Source: DATJUC01 sp035502675
Lineage (GTDB): Bacteria > Vulcanimicrobiota > Vulcanimicrobiia > Vulcanimicrobiales > Vulcanimicrobiaceae
DNA: 13,724 nucleotides
NCBI GenBank assembly: GCA_035502675.1
Contig: DATJUC010000178.1
Location: 1 to 13,724 of the forward strand
Reading direction: 5' to 3'
The position numbers and the translations under genes were made by a program. This document shows, piece after piece, positions 5,273 to 12,740 of this stretch (the stretch's first letter is position 1; each line of letters starts with the position of its first letter). The notes below the pieces were generated by a model. It made no database searches. It had not been told where the DNA came from and saw only the letters and a program-made list of their open reading frames with translations.

Positions 5273-8041
5273 ATGGCGACCCAGCTCGACTCGGGCCCGC
5301 CGGCCTCGGCGCGTCCGACCGGCACGGTCGCATTTCTCTTTACCGACGTTGAGGGATCGACCCAGCGTTGGGAGACGCACCGCGAGGCCATGGACGACGC
5401 GGTGAAGCGCCACGATGCGATCTTGCGCGAGGCGATCGATCGGCATAGCGGCTACGTGTTCAAGGCAATCGGCGATGCGTTTTGCGTGGCCTTTGCGCGC
5501 GTCTCCGATGCCGTGACCGCCGCGTTCGAAGCGCAGCGAGCGTTGAGCGCCGAGGATTTTTCTGCCGTCGGCGGATTGGCAATTCGCATGGGACTGCACG
5601 CCGGCGAAGCCTCGGAACGCAATGGCGACTACTTCGGACCGGCCGTCAACCGCGTCGCACGACTGATGTCGATCGGCCACGGCGGCCAAATCCTGGTATC
5701 CGGCGTTATCCGCGACTTGGCACATAACGATCTTCCCGAAGGTGGGTCGCTGCTCGATCTGGGCTTGCACCGTCTCAAAGACCTCACCGAACCCGAGCAC
5801 GTCTGGCAGCTGACCATCACCGGTTTGCCTTCAGCGTTTCCATCGCTCAAATCATTGGACACGATTCCCCACAACCTGCCGATCCAGCCGACGAGCTTTC
5901 GCGGTCGCGAGCACGATCTCGAGGAAGTCAAGTTGCTGCTGGGTGGGCATAACCTGCTAACGCTGTTTGGTTCGGGCGGCGTCGGCAAGACCCGGCTGGC
6001 GCTGCAAGTCGGAGCCGAGGTCCTCGACCGCTACCCCGATGGTGTTTGGCTAACCGACTTTGCGCCCATCAGCGACCCCGAACTGGTGTCGAGCGTGATC
6101 GCCAAAGAGATTGGGATGCCGCAAGTCGAGGGCCGCCGAATCGACGACTCCATTCCGCGTTGGCTGCGCCGCAAGCAACTGCTGCTGATCTTGGATAACT
6201 GCGAGCACGTCCTGGAAGCGGTTGCAGCGATCGCCAACGACGTCATACGGACTTGTCCGGACGTGCGGCTGCTGGCTACGTCACGTCAGGCGCTTGGAGT
6301 AAGCGGCGAAGAGGTCTTGCGGCTGCCGTCACTCGACGTTCCGCACAAGATCGCCGATCTCACGCCCGCCGCGGTCATGGAATTCGGCGCGGTGGCGCTG
6401 TTCGTCGATCGGGCGCGGTCGGTGGACAAGTCGTTCGTGCTGACCGACGATACCGCTCCCATCGTGGCCGACATCTGCCGGCGCCTTGACGGCATTCCGC
6501 TGGCCATCGAGCTGGCCAGCGCTCGGGTCAAAGTCCTCTCCATCCCCAACCTCGCTCAGCGTCTCAACGAACGCTTCAAGATTCTCACTGGCGGCAGCCG
6601 CACGGCACTCCCGCGCCAAAAGACGCTGGGCGCGCTGATCGACTGGAGCTACGACCTGCTCGGCCCGCCGGAGAGGACGCTCTTCAATCGAGTGGGGATC
6701 TTCGCCGGAGGCTTTAGTCTGGATGCGGCCACTGCGGTGTGCAGCGGTGAGGACCTCGACGAGATCGACATTTTAGATCTGCTCTCCTCGCTGACCGACA
6801 AGTCGTTGGTCGTGGCCGACACCGCCGGGCAGCAAGAACGGTACCATTTGCTGGAAAGCACGCGTGCCTATGCCCTGGAGAAGCTGGGCGCGGCGGGCGA
6901 GCACGAACAACTGGCTCGGCGTCACGCTGAGTATTTTCGCGACCAGGCGCACGAGGCCGACGAACGCCACGGCACAGGCTCGACGGCGGCGTGGCTGGCG
7001 AGCGTGGAACGGGAGCTGGACAACTATCGCGCAACGTTAGACTGGGCACTCAAAGACGGACGCGATGTGGTGCTGGGTAGCGCCATAGCTGGAGCGCTGG
7101 GATCGCTTTGGTCGAATGGCGGACTCGCGGTCGAGGGGCGCTATTGGATCGGTTTGGCGCAAGGCGGCCTCGACCAATCGATGCACCCGCAGGTGGCGGC
7201 CCGGCTGTGGCTTGTTTCGAGCGCGCTTTCCTCCGGCAAGGGCGGGTACGACTGTGCGCAACGCGCCGTCGAGCTCTCCCAATCCGCGGGCGATGAGACG
7301 GGGCAGGCGTGGGCGCTCGAAGCTCTCGCCATGAGTTTCTTTCAAATGGGACGCCTTCAAGACGCCCGTGACGCGAACGCACGAGCGCTTGCGGCAATGC
7401 GCACGTTCGGGCATAAACCGGGAGTGGCTGGCTGCCTGAACATGCAAGGAGCGATCCAGTGGGCCCATGGTGACGTCGTTGCAGCGCGCGAGTCGTATGC
7501 GCAGGCGCTGGCGGCATACCAGGCCCTAGGAGACGAGGTCGGTACGGCCATGGCGCTTGGAAATCTCGCGGAGCTGGAGTTCGGAGATGGTCGGGTCGAG
7601 CAGGCAGTGCGCTTGGCAGGCGAAGCTCTGGATATCCTGTCGCGTGGGAAGAACGCGTGGGCCTTGGCGGCTGGTCACTGCAACAGAGCTGCCTATTGCA
7701 TGGCGCTGGGAGATGTGGATGCTGCCCGAGGGGCTGCCCGCGAGGGGTTGCGCTGGGCGCGGCAAGCGCAGCATGCAGGACTCATTGCTGTGACTTTGCA
7801 GCATATCGCGCTACTTTTTGCGCTGCATGGCGACGTGAACGATGCGGCACGACTCATCGGCTACGTCAACGTGCAATACAACCGACTCGGGCAAGAACGT
7901 GAGCCCACCGAGCAGTGGGGTTACGAGAAACTCATGGCCGCGCTGCACGGGCAGCTGGGCGAAACGGAGATCGAAAACCTCGCGGCCGAAGGTGCGGCGT
8001 GGTCGGAAGATCGCGCGGTCGACGAAGCGCTCAAGCTCTGA
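5273..8041 (+). CDS. class III nucleotidyl cyclase - STAND (NB-ARC-like) ATPase - TPR fusion protein
   Basis: A 922-residue cytoplasmic protein; ATG 5273 follows GGGGA at 5264-5268. Residues about 15-180 are a class III adenylate/guanylate cyclase domain with the metal Asp pair D25 (FTDVEGST) and D68 (KAIGDAF), K64, and the transition-state residues N126 and R130 (GDYFGPAVNRVARL), so it looks catalytically competent. Residues about 205-500 are a P-loop ATPase of the AfsR/LuxR-activator type: Walker A G233-SGGVGKT240, Walker B LLLILD308-NCEH, an ATSRQ motif near 335, and DGIPLAIELASARV near 405. A winged-helix-like stretch follows (LIDWSYDLL...LFNRVGIFAGGF). Residues about 675-890 are TPR-like helical repeats (QAWALEALAMSFFQMGRLQDA, AMALGNLAELEFGDGR). 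There is no C-terminal HTH, unlike the mycobacterial cyclase-ATPase-LuxR proteins. A signal sensed by the TPR/ATPase part may gate cyclase activity; this is inferred. Confidence 0.9.
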   Translation: MATQLDSGPPASARPTGTVAFLFTDVEGSTQRWETHREAMDDAVKRHDAILREAIDRHSGYVFKAIGDAFCVAFARVSDAVTAAFEAQRALSAEDFSAVGGLAIRMGLHAGEASERNGDYFGPAVNRVARLMSIGHGGQILVSGVIRDLAHNDLPEGGSLLDLGLHRLKDLTEPEHVWQLTITGLPSAFPSLKSLDTIPHNLPIQPTSFRGREHDLEEVKLLLGGHNLLTLFGSGGVGKTRLALQVGAEVLDRYPDGVWLTDFAPISDPELVSSVIAKEIGMPQVEGRRIDDSIPRWLRRKQLLLILDNCEHVLEAVAAIANDVIRTCPDVRLLATSRQALGVSGEEVLRLPSLDVPHKIADLTPAAVMEFGAVALFVDRARSVDKSFVLTDDTAPIVADICRRLDGIPLAIELASARVKVLSIPNLAQRLNERFKILTGGSRTALPRQKTLGALIDWSYDLLGPPERTLFNRVGIFAGGFSLDAATAVCSGEDLDEIDILDLLSSLTDKSLVVADTAGQQERYHLLESTRAYALEKLGAAGEHEQLARRHAEYFRDQAHEADERHGTGSTAAWLASVERELDNYRATLDWALKDGRDVVLGSAIAGALGSLWSNGGLAVEGRYWIGLAQGGLDQSMHPQVAARLWLVSSALSSGKGGYDCAQRAVELSQSAGDETGQAWALEALAMSFFQMGRLQDARDANARALAAMRTFGHKPGVAGCLNMQGAIQWAHGDVVAARESYAQALAAYQALGDEVGTAMALGNLAELEFGDGRVEQAVRLAGEALDILSRGKNAWALAAGHCNRAAYCMALGDVDAARGAAREGLRWARQAQHAGLIAVTLQHIALLFALHGDVNDAARLIGYVNVQYNRLGQEREPTEQWGYEKLMAALHGQLGETEIENLAAEGAAWSEDRAVDEALKL

Positions 8042-8065
8042 ACGCACGTATGGTCGCGTTATTGG

Positions 8066-8995
8066 CTACGGCGAAACTGAGGAGAAAATGGTGTTCCAGT
8101 CGCGCTTCATGTCAACGACGATCCAGCCTCTCGACCTCGCTTCGTCGAGCGCCTTGCTCAGCATCCCGAACGCCGAATGAGCGTCGTACGCATATTCGCG
8201 CTCTGAATCGGTGTGATGCACGAGGAGAAGCAGCCGAGCTCCAGTGCCGGCCGCCGTCCATTGCAGCATTTCCAGATCACCGTCGGAGTTGCCGAAGGCC
8301 GCGATGGGTTGCTTTCCAATGAACTCGTGAATCCCGACCGGCTTACCAGGACCGTCGTTGACGAGATTGATTTCCGGGGTGCGGATCAGAGCCGGCCCGG
8401 CGTCTCTCAGCTCGAACTTCGTCTTCAACGAGCTGCCGACGACCCGACGCGGCGGGACCCCGTAGACGCGCTGGGCCCACGCGCGTACGAACTCTACCCC
8501 GCCACCGGTAACGATGTAGACTTCAAAGTCGTTGGCCTTTAAATAGTCGATCAGCTCCAGCATTGGCTGGTAGACGCACTGCGTGTACAGGCGATCGAAG
8601 CGAGGGTGGCGAGCCTTTTCGACCCAGTCGCCGGCGGTTTTGTTAAACTCCTCGGTCGTCATTCCGCATTGCGTTGCGGCCAGCAGCTTCATGACGCCCG
8701 GCACGCCCGCCGCCGCCAGGCCGACCAGGTCGTTTTCCAACACCGATTTGAACGGCTCCGTCGACGCCCACTCGGGGTGCTGAGGTGCCAGCCTCCTAAC
8801 GTCATCGAGGACGAACGTGAGCTGCGTATACATCGGCTGTTCGACCCACAGCGTCCCATCATTATCGAAAAGAGCGACGCGGTCGGGCGCGGGGACGTAG
8901 TCGGGGCCACCTTCGGCGGTCGTCCGCGTGACGAAATCGACGATCGCCCGTTTCGCCGCGCCATCGTTCCACGAAGGAAGTCGATCCATCATCAT
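8066..8995 (-). CDS. HAD-superfamily phosphatase
   Basis: A 309-residue haloacid dehalogenase-fold hydrolase of the phosphoserine-phosphatase-like group. All HAD motifs are present: motif I LFD44-N-D46-GTLW, motif II V162-T163-G-G, a Lys in the GKPVGIHEF stretch, and motif IV G235-N-S-D238-G-D240. A long cap lies between motifs I and II (residues about 55-155). There is no signal peptide, so it is cytoplasmic. ATG 8995 overlaps the phospholipase stop (ATGA) and has GGAG 6 nt upstream; two more in-frame ATGs follow at once. It is probably co-translated with the phospholipase gene. The substrate is unknown; a phospho-alcohol released by the upstream enzyme (for example phosphocholine) is a guess. 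It ends 24 bp from the convergent cyclase gene, too close for a separate terminator. Confidence 0.9.
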   Translation of the reverse strand: MMMDRLPSWNDGAAKRAIVDFVTRTTAEGGPDYVPAPDRVALFDNDGTLWVEQPMYTQLTFVLDDVRRLAPQHPEWASTEPFKSVLENDLVGLAAAGVPGVMKLLAATQCGMTTEEFNKTAGDWVEKARHPRFDRLYTQCVYQPMLELIDYLKANDFEVYIVTGGGVEFVRAWAQRVYGVPPRRVVGSSLKTKFELRDAGPALIRTPEINLVNDGPGKPVGIHEFIGKQPIAAFGNSDGDLEMLQWTAAGTGARLLLLVHHTDSEREYAYDAHSAFGMLSKALDEARSRGWIVVDMKRDWNTIFSSVSP

Positions 8996-10659
8996 GCGGT
9001 GCTCCGTAAACCGGGAAATATGTCGAAGGCCATGTTACGGATGATCTCCTGTGCCTGGGCACCCGTAACGACGGCATCGGGAGAGATTGTAGGCACTTTC
9101 GCGCCGAGGCTTTTCTCAAACGCAAGGATTCCAAAGAATATGGCTTTGCCGAGAACGGAGAGGGGAAGGTCCGGCGGAAGCAGCGCCGTGTCGAAGGCGG
9201 GAACCGGCTGAGGCGTGACGGCGGGCCATTGTTCGGGCGCCCGGGGCGTATCGAGCGAGAGAATCGGCGCGAGGCCCGCGGCGCTCGCGTCGCGTGCGGT
9301 AAATGGGGGACCGAGCGACCATCGCTCGCGCATCGTGCGGATCAACGACGTATGCCGGTACTCTTGCGTAACCACGCGGCGTTGAGGAATCCACGCGGAG
9401 ATGGCGATCGCCGGCACGCGCATGCCCGACCGGTTGAAGGTAAAGCCCATTTGCCCGGGCGGGGCGGCTGGATCGGGCGGAGCCGCCGGCGGCGGCGCGA
9501 CGTGATCGTAGGTCCCACCCGCTTCGTCGAAGGTTACCAGCAGCAGCGTGTTAAGGTAGTTCGACCCCCTCGACGATGACGAAGTTCGGATCGCGTCGTA
9601 GATCTTTGCCAGGAGCGCTTCACCTCCCAGAAGTGACGAAGGTGAATCGTACGGCAGCCCGTGCAAGAGCGCCGAAATCGGCGGATGCATGTCGTTGTGA
9701 CCGTGCCACATATTGGGCTCGATGAAGGAATACGTTGGCAGGCGCCCGTTTTGGGCGTCGTCCAAAAAGTCTTCAACCGTGAAGAAATTCGTAGCAAACC
9801 GCGAGTGCAGCCGCGACGCGTGAATGATCCCCGTCATCGATGCGGGACTTGGTTTATCGCAGTAGACGCGCCAAGTCAGCCCGTTGGCTTCAAGCCGTTC
9901 GAAGAGTGTCTCGGCCGTGTTATGAACGGGAAACGCATCGTCCGGCGGAAAGTTGATCACGTACCCGGATGCGGTCGCCGCGTGAAAGAACGAGCGATTC
10001 GTAAACGTCTGGGACGGCACTTCGCAGAACCAGTGGTCGAAGGTGGCAAAACCGCGAGCAAGCGCCGACGTCACGGGAAGCTGCGCGGGCGTATACCCCG
10101 TCATGATCTGCGCGTACTCGTCGTACGTCGGCTGGCGCCCCATCTCGGCCGCGAACGCGCTGATGTAGTCGGCGACGAAGCCGTCCATGGTGGGCCGTTG
10201 CCCCGGACTCGGAGCGTTGAACGGTGCCACCATTTTTGCCAAAGGCACGCCGCGATTCTTCGGATCCAGCACGCCGAACACGTCGGTGTTGATGTGCGGA
10301 TACTCTTCGCCGGGATCGGGCTTCGGCGTGTTCATGTCGGTTGCCACGCCGTACGCCACAAACTTGCGGTCCGCCCCGTGCTCGGCCCATTGCGGGATGG
10401 GGTTTGTGAGGTTCTTGCCGATCACGCCCTCAAATGACGGCACTTCGCCCGGACCATAAAGGCGGCCGAGCACGTTGTCGAAGGAGCGATTTTCGAACAT
10501 GAGCACGACGACGTGATCGAGTGCGTTCTTCCGATCCGCCGTCGGTCTCGCACCTTGGGCCGCGGCAAGGCGCGGCAAGGCTGCGCTCACGGCCGCGATT
10601 CCGACGCCTTCGGTGAACCGGCGTCGCGTGATTCTACTGCGAGGCGTACCTCTCGACAT
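8992..10659 (-). CDS. Tat-exported phospholipase C / acid phosphatase family phosphoesterase (PF04185)
   Basis: A 555-residue phosphoesterase of the PlcH/PlcN-AcpA superfamily, cleaving phospholipids or phosphomonoesters outside the cytoplasm. The N-terminus SRITRRRFTEGVGIAAVSAA is a Tat signal (twin Arg plus Phe, hydrophobic stretch, end near LAAAQG). Family motifs: metal ligands E56-N57 in LMFENRSFDN; QTFTNR at 217-222, where the nucleophilic Ser/Thr of the family lies; E314-PNMWHGHNDMHP; and T376-F-D378-E379-AGGTYDHV. Length fits AcpA-like members (about 500-560), and the C-terminal repeat domains of PlcH-type haemolysins are absent. ATG 10659 has GGAGGT 9 nt upstream. Four bases overlap with the HAD phosphatase. 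It diverges from the 2H phosphoesterase gene across a gap with a 9-bp inverted repeat. Confidence 0.92.
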   Translation of the reverse strand: MSRGTPRSRITRRRFTEGVGIAAVSAALPRLAAAQGARPTADRKNALDHVVVLMFENRSFDNVLGRLYGPGEVPSFEGVIGKNLTNPIPQWAEHGADRKFVAYGVATDMNTPKPDPGEEYPHINTDVFGVLDPKNRGVPLAKMVAPFNAPSPGQRPTMDGFVADYISAFAAEMGRQPTYDEYAQIMTGYTPAQLPVTSALARGFATFDHWFCEVPSQTFTNRSFFHAATASGYVINFPPDDAFPVHNTAETLFERLEANGLTWRVYCDKPSPASMTGIIHASRLHSRFATNFFTVEDFLDDAQNGRLPTYSFIEPNMWHGHNDMHPPISALLHGLPYDSPSSLLGGEALLAKIYDAIRTSSSSRGSNYLNTLLLVTFDEAGGTYDHVAPPPAAPPDPAAPPGQMGFTFNRSGMRVPAIAISAWIPQRRVVTQEYRHTSLIRTMRERWSLGPPFTARDASAAGLAPILSLDTPRAPEQWPAVTPQPVPAFDTALLPPDLPLSVLGKAIFFGILAFEKSLGAKVPTISPDAVVTGAQAQEIIRNMAFDIFPGLRSTA

Positions 10660-10684
10660 GGTCCGACGACCTCCATCGTTCCGA

Positions 10685-10724
10685 AGGAATCGACAGGTCT
10701 CCGACGCAACTTTGCTCGATTCCT
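10685..10724. promoter_or_regulatory. 9-bp inverted repeat in the divergent promoter gap (possible operator)
   Basis: AGGAATCGA (10685-10693) and TCGATTCCT (10716-10724) are perfect reverse complements. Their centres are 31 bp apart, about three helical turns, so two bound dimers or one spread dimer would face the same side. The gap between the two divergent start codons is only 94 bp (10660-10753), so a protein here could control both genes. A stem-loop with a 22-nt loop is the alternative. Confidence 0.45.
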
Positions 10725-10753
10725 GTTGTTCGAGTCAGCCGTAGGGGGTGCCA

Positions 10754-11392
10754 GTGAGCGACGTTACCGCCATCGATATCCTGCTCGATCCCGACGCCAC
10801 GATGCTGCAGCATGCACAAGCCGCCAACGCGCGCCTTCTCAGAGCATTTCCGAAGGGGTACTCGTTGGACGCCGCGCACCAGCCGCACATCTCGTGCCTG
10901 CAACGGTACGTGAAAACAGATGCGCTCGAAGACGTTTATGCTTCCGTGAGCGGCGCGTTCACGGCCGCGCAGCCGGCGACCTGGACGTTGACGGCCTTCC
11001 GTTACTATGATATCCCATGGAAGGGTTTGGGTCTTGCGGGAATCGTGATACGCCCGACCGACGAGCTTCTCAACTATCAGCGAGCACTCATCGACGCGGT
11101 TGCGCCGTTCACCGTGCCGACGGGAACGACCGCTGCCTACGTTACGACCCCGGAAGACCCCGAAATCGTGCCGCCGGTGTTCGAGTACGTCGCGGGGTTC
11201 GTGCCCAACCACAGTGGAAAGAACTTTAGCCCGCACGTGACGATCGGATTAGCCCCGGAAGACTATCTCAAAGGTATGCTCGCCGAGCCGTTTGAGGAGT
11301 TTACCTTCTCGCCGGCGGCGGTTTCCGTCTATCAGCTCGGCAACTACGGCGTGGCGGCAAAGAAGCTCAAGAGCTGGCCGCTGAACAAATGA
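10754..11392 (+). CDS. 2H phosphoesterase (LigT/2'-5' RNA ligase-like)
   Basis: A 212-residue protein with the two His-x-Thr/Ser motifs that define 2H phosphoesterases: QP-H45-I-S47-CLQRY and SP-H161-V-T163-IGLA. These enzymes act on 2',3'-cyclic or 2'-5' phosphodiesters, or on ADP-ribose cyclic phosphate; which one applies is not evident. The GTG start at 10754 has AGGGGG 5 nt upstream; an in-frame GTG at 10748 lies inside that ribosome-binding site. Slightly longer than typical LigT (about 180 residues), with a Pro-rich insert around 135-155 (TTPEDPEIVPPVFEYV). No signal peptide. Transcribed away from the phospholipase-HAD pair. Confidence 0.82.
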   Translation: MSDVTAIDILLDPDATMLQHAQAANARLLRAFPKGYSLDAAHQPHISCLQRYVKTDALEDVYASVSGAFTAAQPATWTLTAFRYYDIPWKGLGLAGIVIRPTDELLNYQRALIDAVAPFTVPTGTTAAYVTTPEDPEIVPPVFEYVAGFVPNHSGKNFSPHVTIGLAPEDYLKGMLAEPFEEFTFSPAAVSVYQLGNYGVAAKKLKSWPLNK

Positions 11393-11631
11393 CCGGCGGT
11401 CGTCGTTACGTGCGCTGCGTGGCAACACGCGCATAGCGCGCCGGGTGCGTTCGCCAGAGTAACGTCTTTTTTGGTAACCCCAGCGCGATTCGAACCGCTG
11501 CTCGGCGCGGGCCGGACATCCCGAGCGCTGCACTGAGCGAACCCGTAATGTCGGCGCGGATAACGGCAGACAGCACCCGCGGCCCCGATTTAATGACCTG
11601 CGAGCAGAACCGCACGCTTTCGGAGGGCATC
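11393..11631. other. stretch without a recognised gene
   Basis: Nothing recognised between the 2H phosphoesterase and the membrane-protein remnant. On the minus strand a frame reads from the ATG near 11633 (or 11708) to TAA at 11406 (about 75-100 codons, basic, IALGLPKKTLLWRTHPARYA). It keeps a moderately GC-biased third position but has no clear ribosome-binding site or family, so it is only a candidate small gene or a decayed one. Confidence 0.3.
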
Positions 11632-11745
11632 ATGTCTTTATAGCTTGTGACTGCCTTCGGGACCCTTGGAACGTTCATCGTCATCGCGGCGACTGCGATA
11701 GCGGCCATCGTCCAACTTCACCACATGCGCGGCAGCAACGACCGA
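11632..11745 (+). pseudogene. 5' remnant of a small membrane-anchored protein, stop at codon 4
   Basis: GGAGGG at 11622-11627 precedes ATG TCT TTA TAG at 11632. Reading through the TAG in the same frame gives LVTAFGTLGTFIVIAATAIA followed by AIVQLHHMRGSN. This is the N-terminal membrane helix and basic edge typical of DUF4760-like proteins (helix followed by QLRHMRxSNQ). After about 11745 the sequence no longer resembles that family, and the frame runs into the antisense 3' end of the HD gene. So both an early nonsense codon and loss of the soluble domain are seen. The alternative is a short protein from GTG 11647, but that start has no ribosome-binding site. Confidence 0.55.
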
Positions 11746-11849
11746 GACCCCGCCGACCAGATCCCAAAAAGGAGCCGGAAGCGCTTTCAAGGTCACGCAC
11801 TCCTCTCGCGGTTGCTTAAGCATATCGATCGTGGTCCGTTAGGGTCGGC

Positions 11850-12470
11850 CTACAGAAAGCCAGATTTCGCCCTTAGCCTTTCAACCGTTCCGGCTAAAAG
11901 GTCGACGATTTTCGCACGGCGGCTATCCTCAACCGCGCCGTAGTAGATTGCGATTAATTGGTAGTAGTTCCACAAGATCTGCTCGCGTGTTCCGTTGAAT
12001 CGCTGCCAAAGGTCGTTTCCGATTGCGTCGAAGTCTGATTCCATCGCGCGGGCATTGTGCAGCTTGTCGGCGGCGCTGACCAACAGTACCGACTTATTTG
12101 TCTCGGACCGAAGGTGTTCATGGTACGCGATCTTACGATCGATGTACCTTGAGATTTCCTTCTTTTCGGCTATGTCTTCCGAAACCCAGTCGGAAAGCGC
12201 CTCGACGATTGTCGCCACGTTGTGTCCGAAATTGGATCTAACGTCGTCGAGTCGCCCTCGTCCTCCGCCTTCCGGAAGGGGCTGATCCTCAACCACATCG
12301 TGCAAGACGGCGGCGATCGCTTCCGTCTCGTCCCCTCCCGCGTCAAGAACGATTGCTGCTACCCCAAGGAGATGGGAAACGTATGGCACGGCCGATCCTT
12401 TGCGTCGCTGCTGCCTATGCGCCACGGCTGCGTAAGAGAGCGCGCTTGAAAATGAGTCGGTGTAATTCAC
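11850..12470 (-). CDS. stand-alone HD-domain hydrolase, SpoT/Mesh1-like (small alarmone hydrolase type)
   Basis: A 206-residue protein of the HD_4 type, related to the ppGpp-hydrolase half of RelA/SpoT. Seen: H18 and RRKGSAVPYVSH33 (His ligand), H57-D58 in AIAAVLHDVVEDQ, and SAAD135-KLHNARAM. This is the full metal/HD set, and it carries no synthetase or TGS domain. Expected activity is Mn-dependent removal of the 3'-pyrophosphate from (p)ppGpp or a related nucleotide; other HD substrates are possible. Starts at GTG 12470 with AAGGGA upstream; a GGGATATCCC palindrome covers that site. Cytoplasmic. The gene is intact while sequence on both sides is decayed, so it may be cargo or a survivor of an integrated element. 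Toxin-antitoxin-style small alarmone hydrolases occur with a synthetase partner; none is seen here. Confidence 0.85.
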   Translation of the reverse strand: MNYTDSFSSALSYAAVAHRQQRRKGSAVPYVSHLLGVAAIVLDAGGDETEAIAAVLHDVVEDQPLPEGGGRGRLDDVRSNFGHNVATIVEALSDWVSEDIAEKKEISRYIDRKIAYHEHLRSETNKSVLLVSAADKLHNARAMESDFDAIGNDLWQRFNGTREQILWNYYQLIAIYYGAVEDSRRAKIVDLLAGTVERLRAKSGFL

Positions 12471-12480
12471 GGGATATCCC
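12471..12480. promoter_or_regulatory. 10-bp palindrome at the HD-gene ribosome-binding site
   Basis: GGGATATCCC is a perfect palindrome touching the GTG start and sharing bases with the AAGGGA ribosome-binding site on the minus strand. A protein or RNA fold here would affect translation or transcription of the HD gene. It could be chance at this length. Confidence 0.3.
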
Positions 12481-12740
12481 TTGTCGGTTCAGTCGTGTGG
12501 GCCCAGCATACAGCCCGTTAGCCTTTCTATTTGTCGCGCGGCGCTAGGGTTCCGGCTCGCACGCTGCGCGTTCACCGACGCTCAAGACGAGGATCGGCCG
12601 TCGCAGCGCCTTGCCATTGTGCCAAGGCCCTGACGCCATCGGCAGAGCTCGAAATGCGCGAGGTTGCCGGCCGCGATGCCCGCCTGGGCGGCCGCCCTCG
12701 GAGCCGTATATTCGCTTCGGGCGGTCCCTGGCCGGTCGCG
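12481..12740. other. no recognised gene; likely decayed DNA and HD-gene promoter
   Basis: About 260 bp between the HD gene and the recombinase remnant. A + frame is open across it (from 12531) and runs into the recombinase remnant, but its residues are Arg/Ala/Pro-rich and do not match a recombinase N-terminus. On the minus strand TGTATGCT near 12508-12501 is a weak -10 for the HD gene. Confidence 0.35.

Noticed and set aside
11470..11540. tRNA on the minus strand, suggested by GGTTCGAATC and a following TTACCA
   Set aside because: The T-stem bases do not pair around the loop, and no matching 5' acceptor strand lies about 70 nt upstream.
11647..11943. 98-codon + strand gene from GTG 11647
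   Set aside because: No ribosome-binding site at that GTG, and the second half overlaps the HD gene's 3' end antisense with no recognisable protein; kept only as a 5' remnant.
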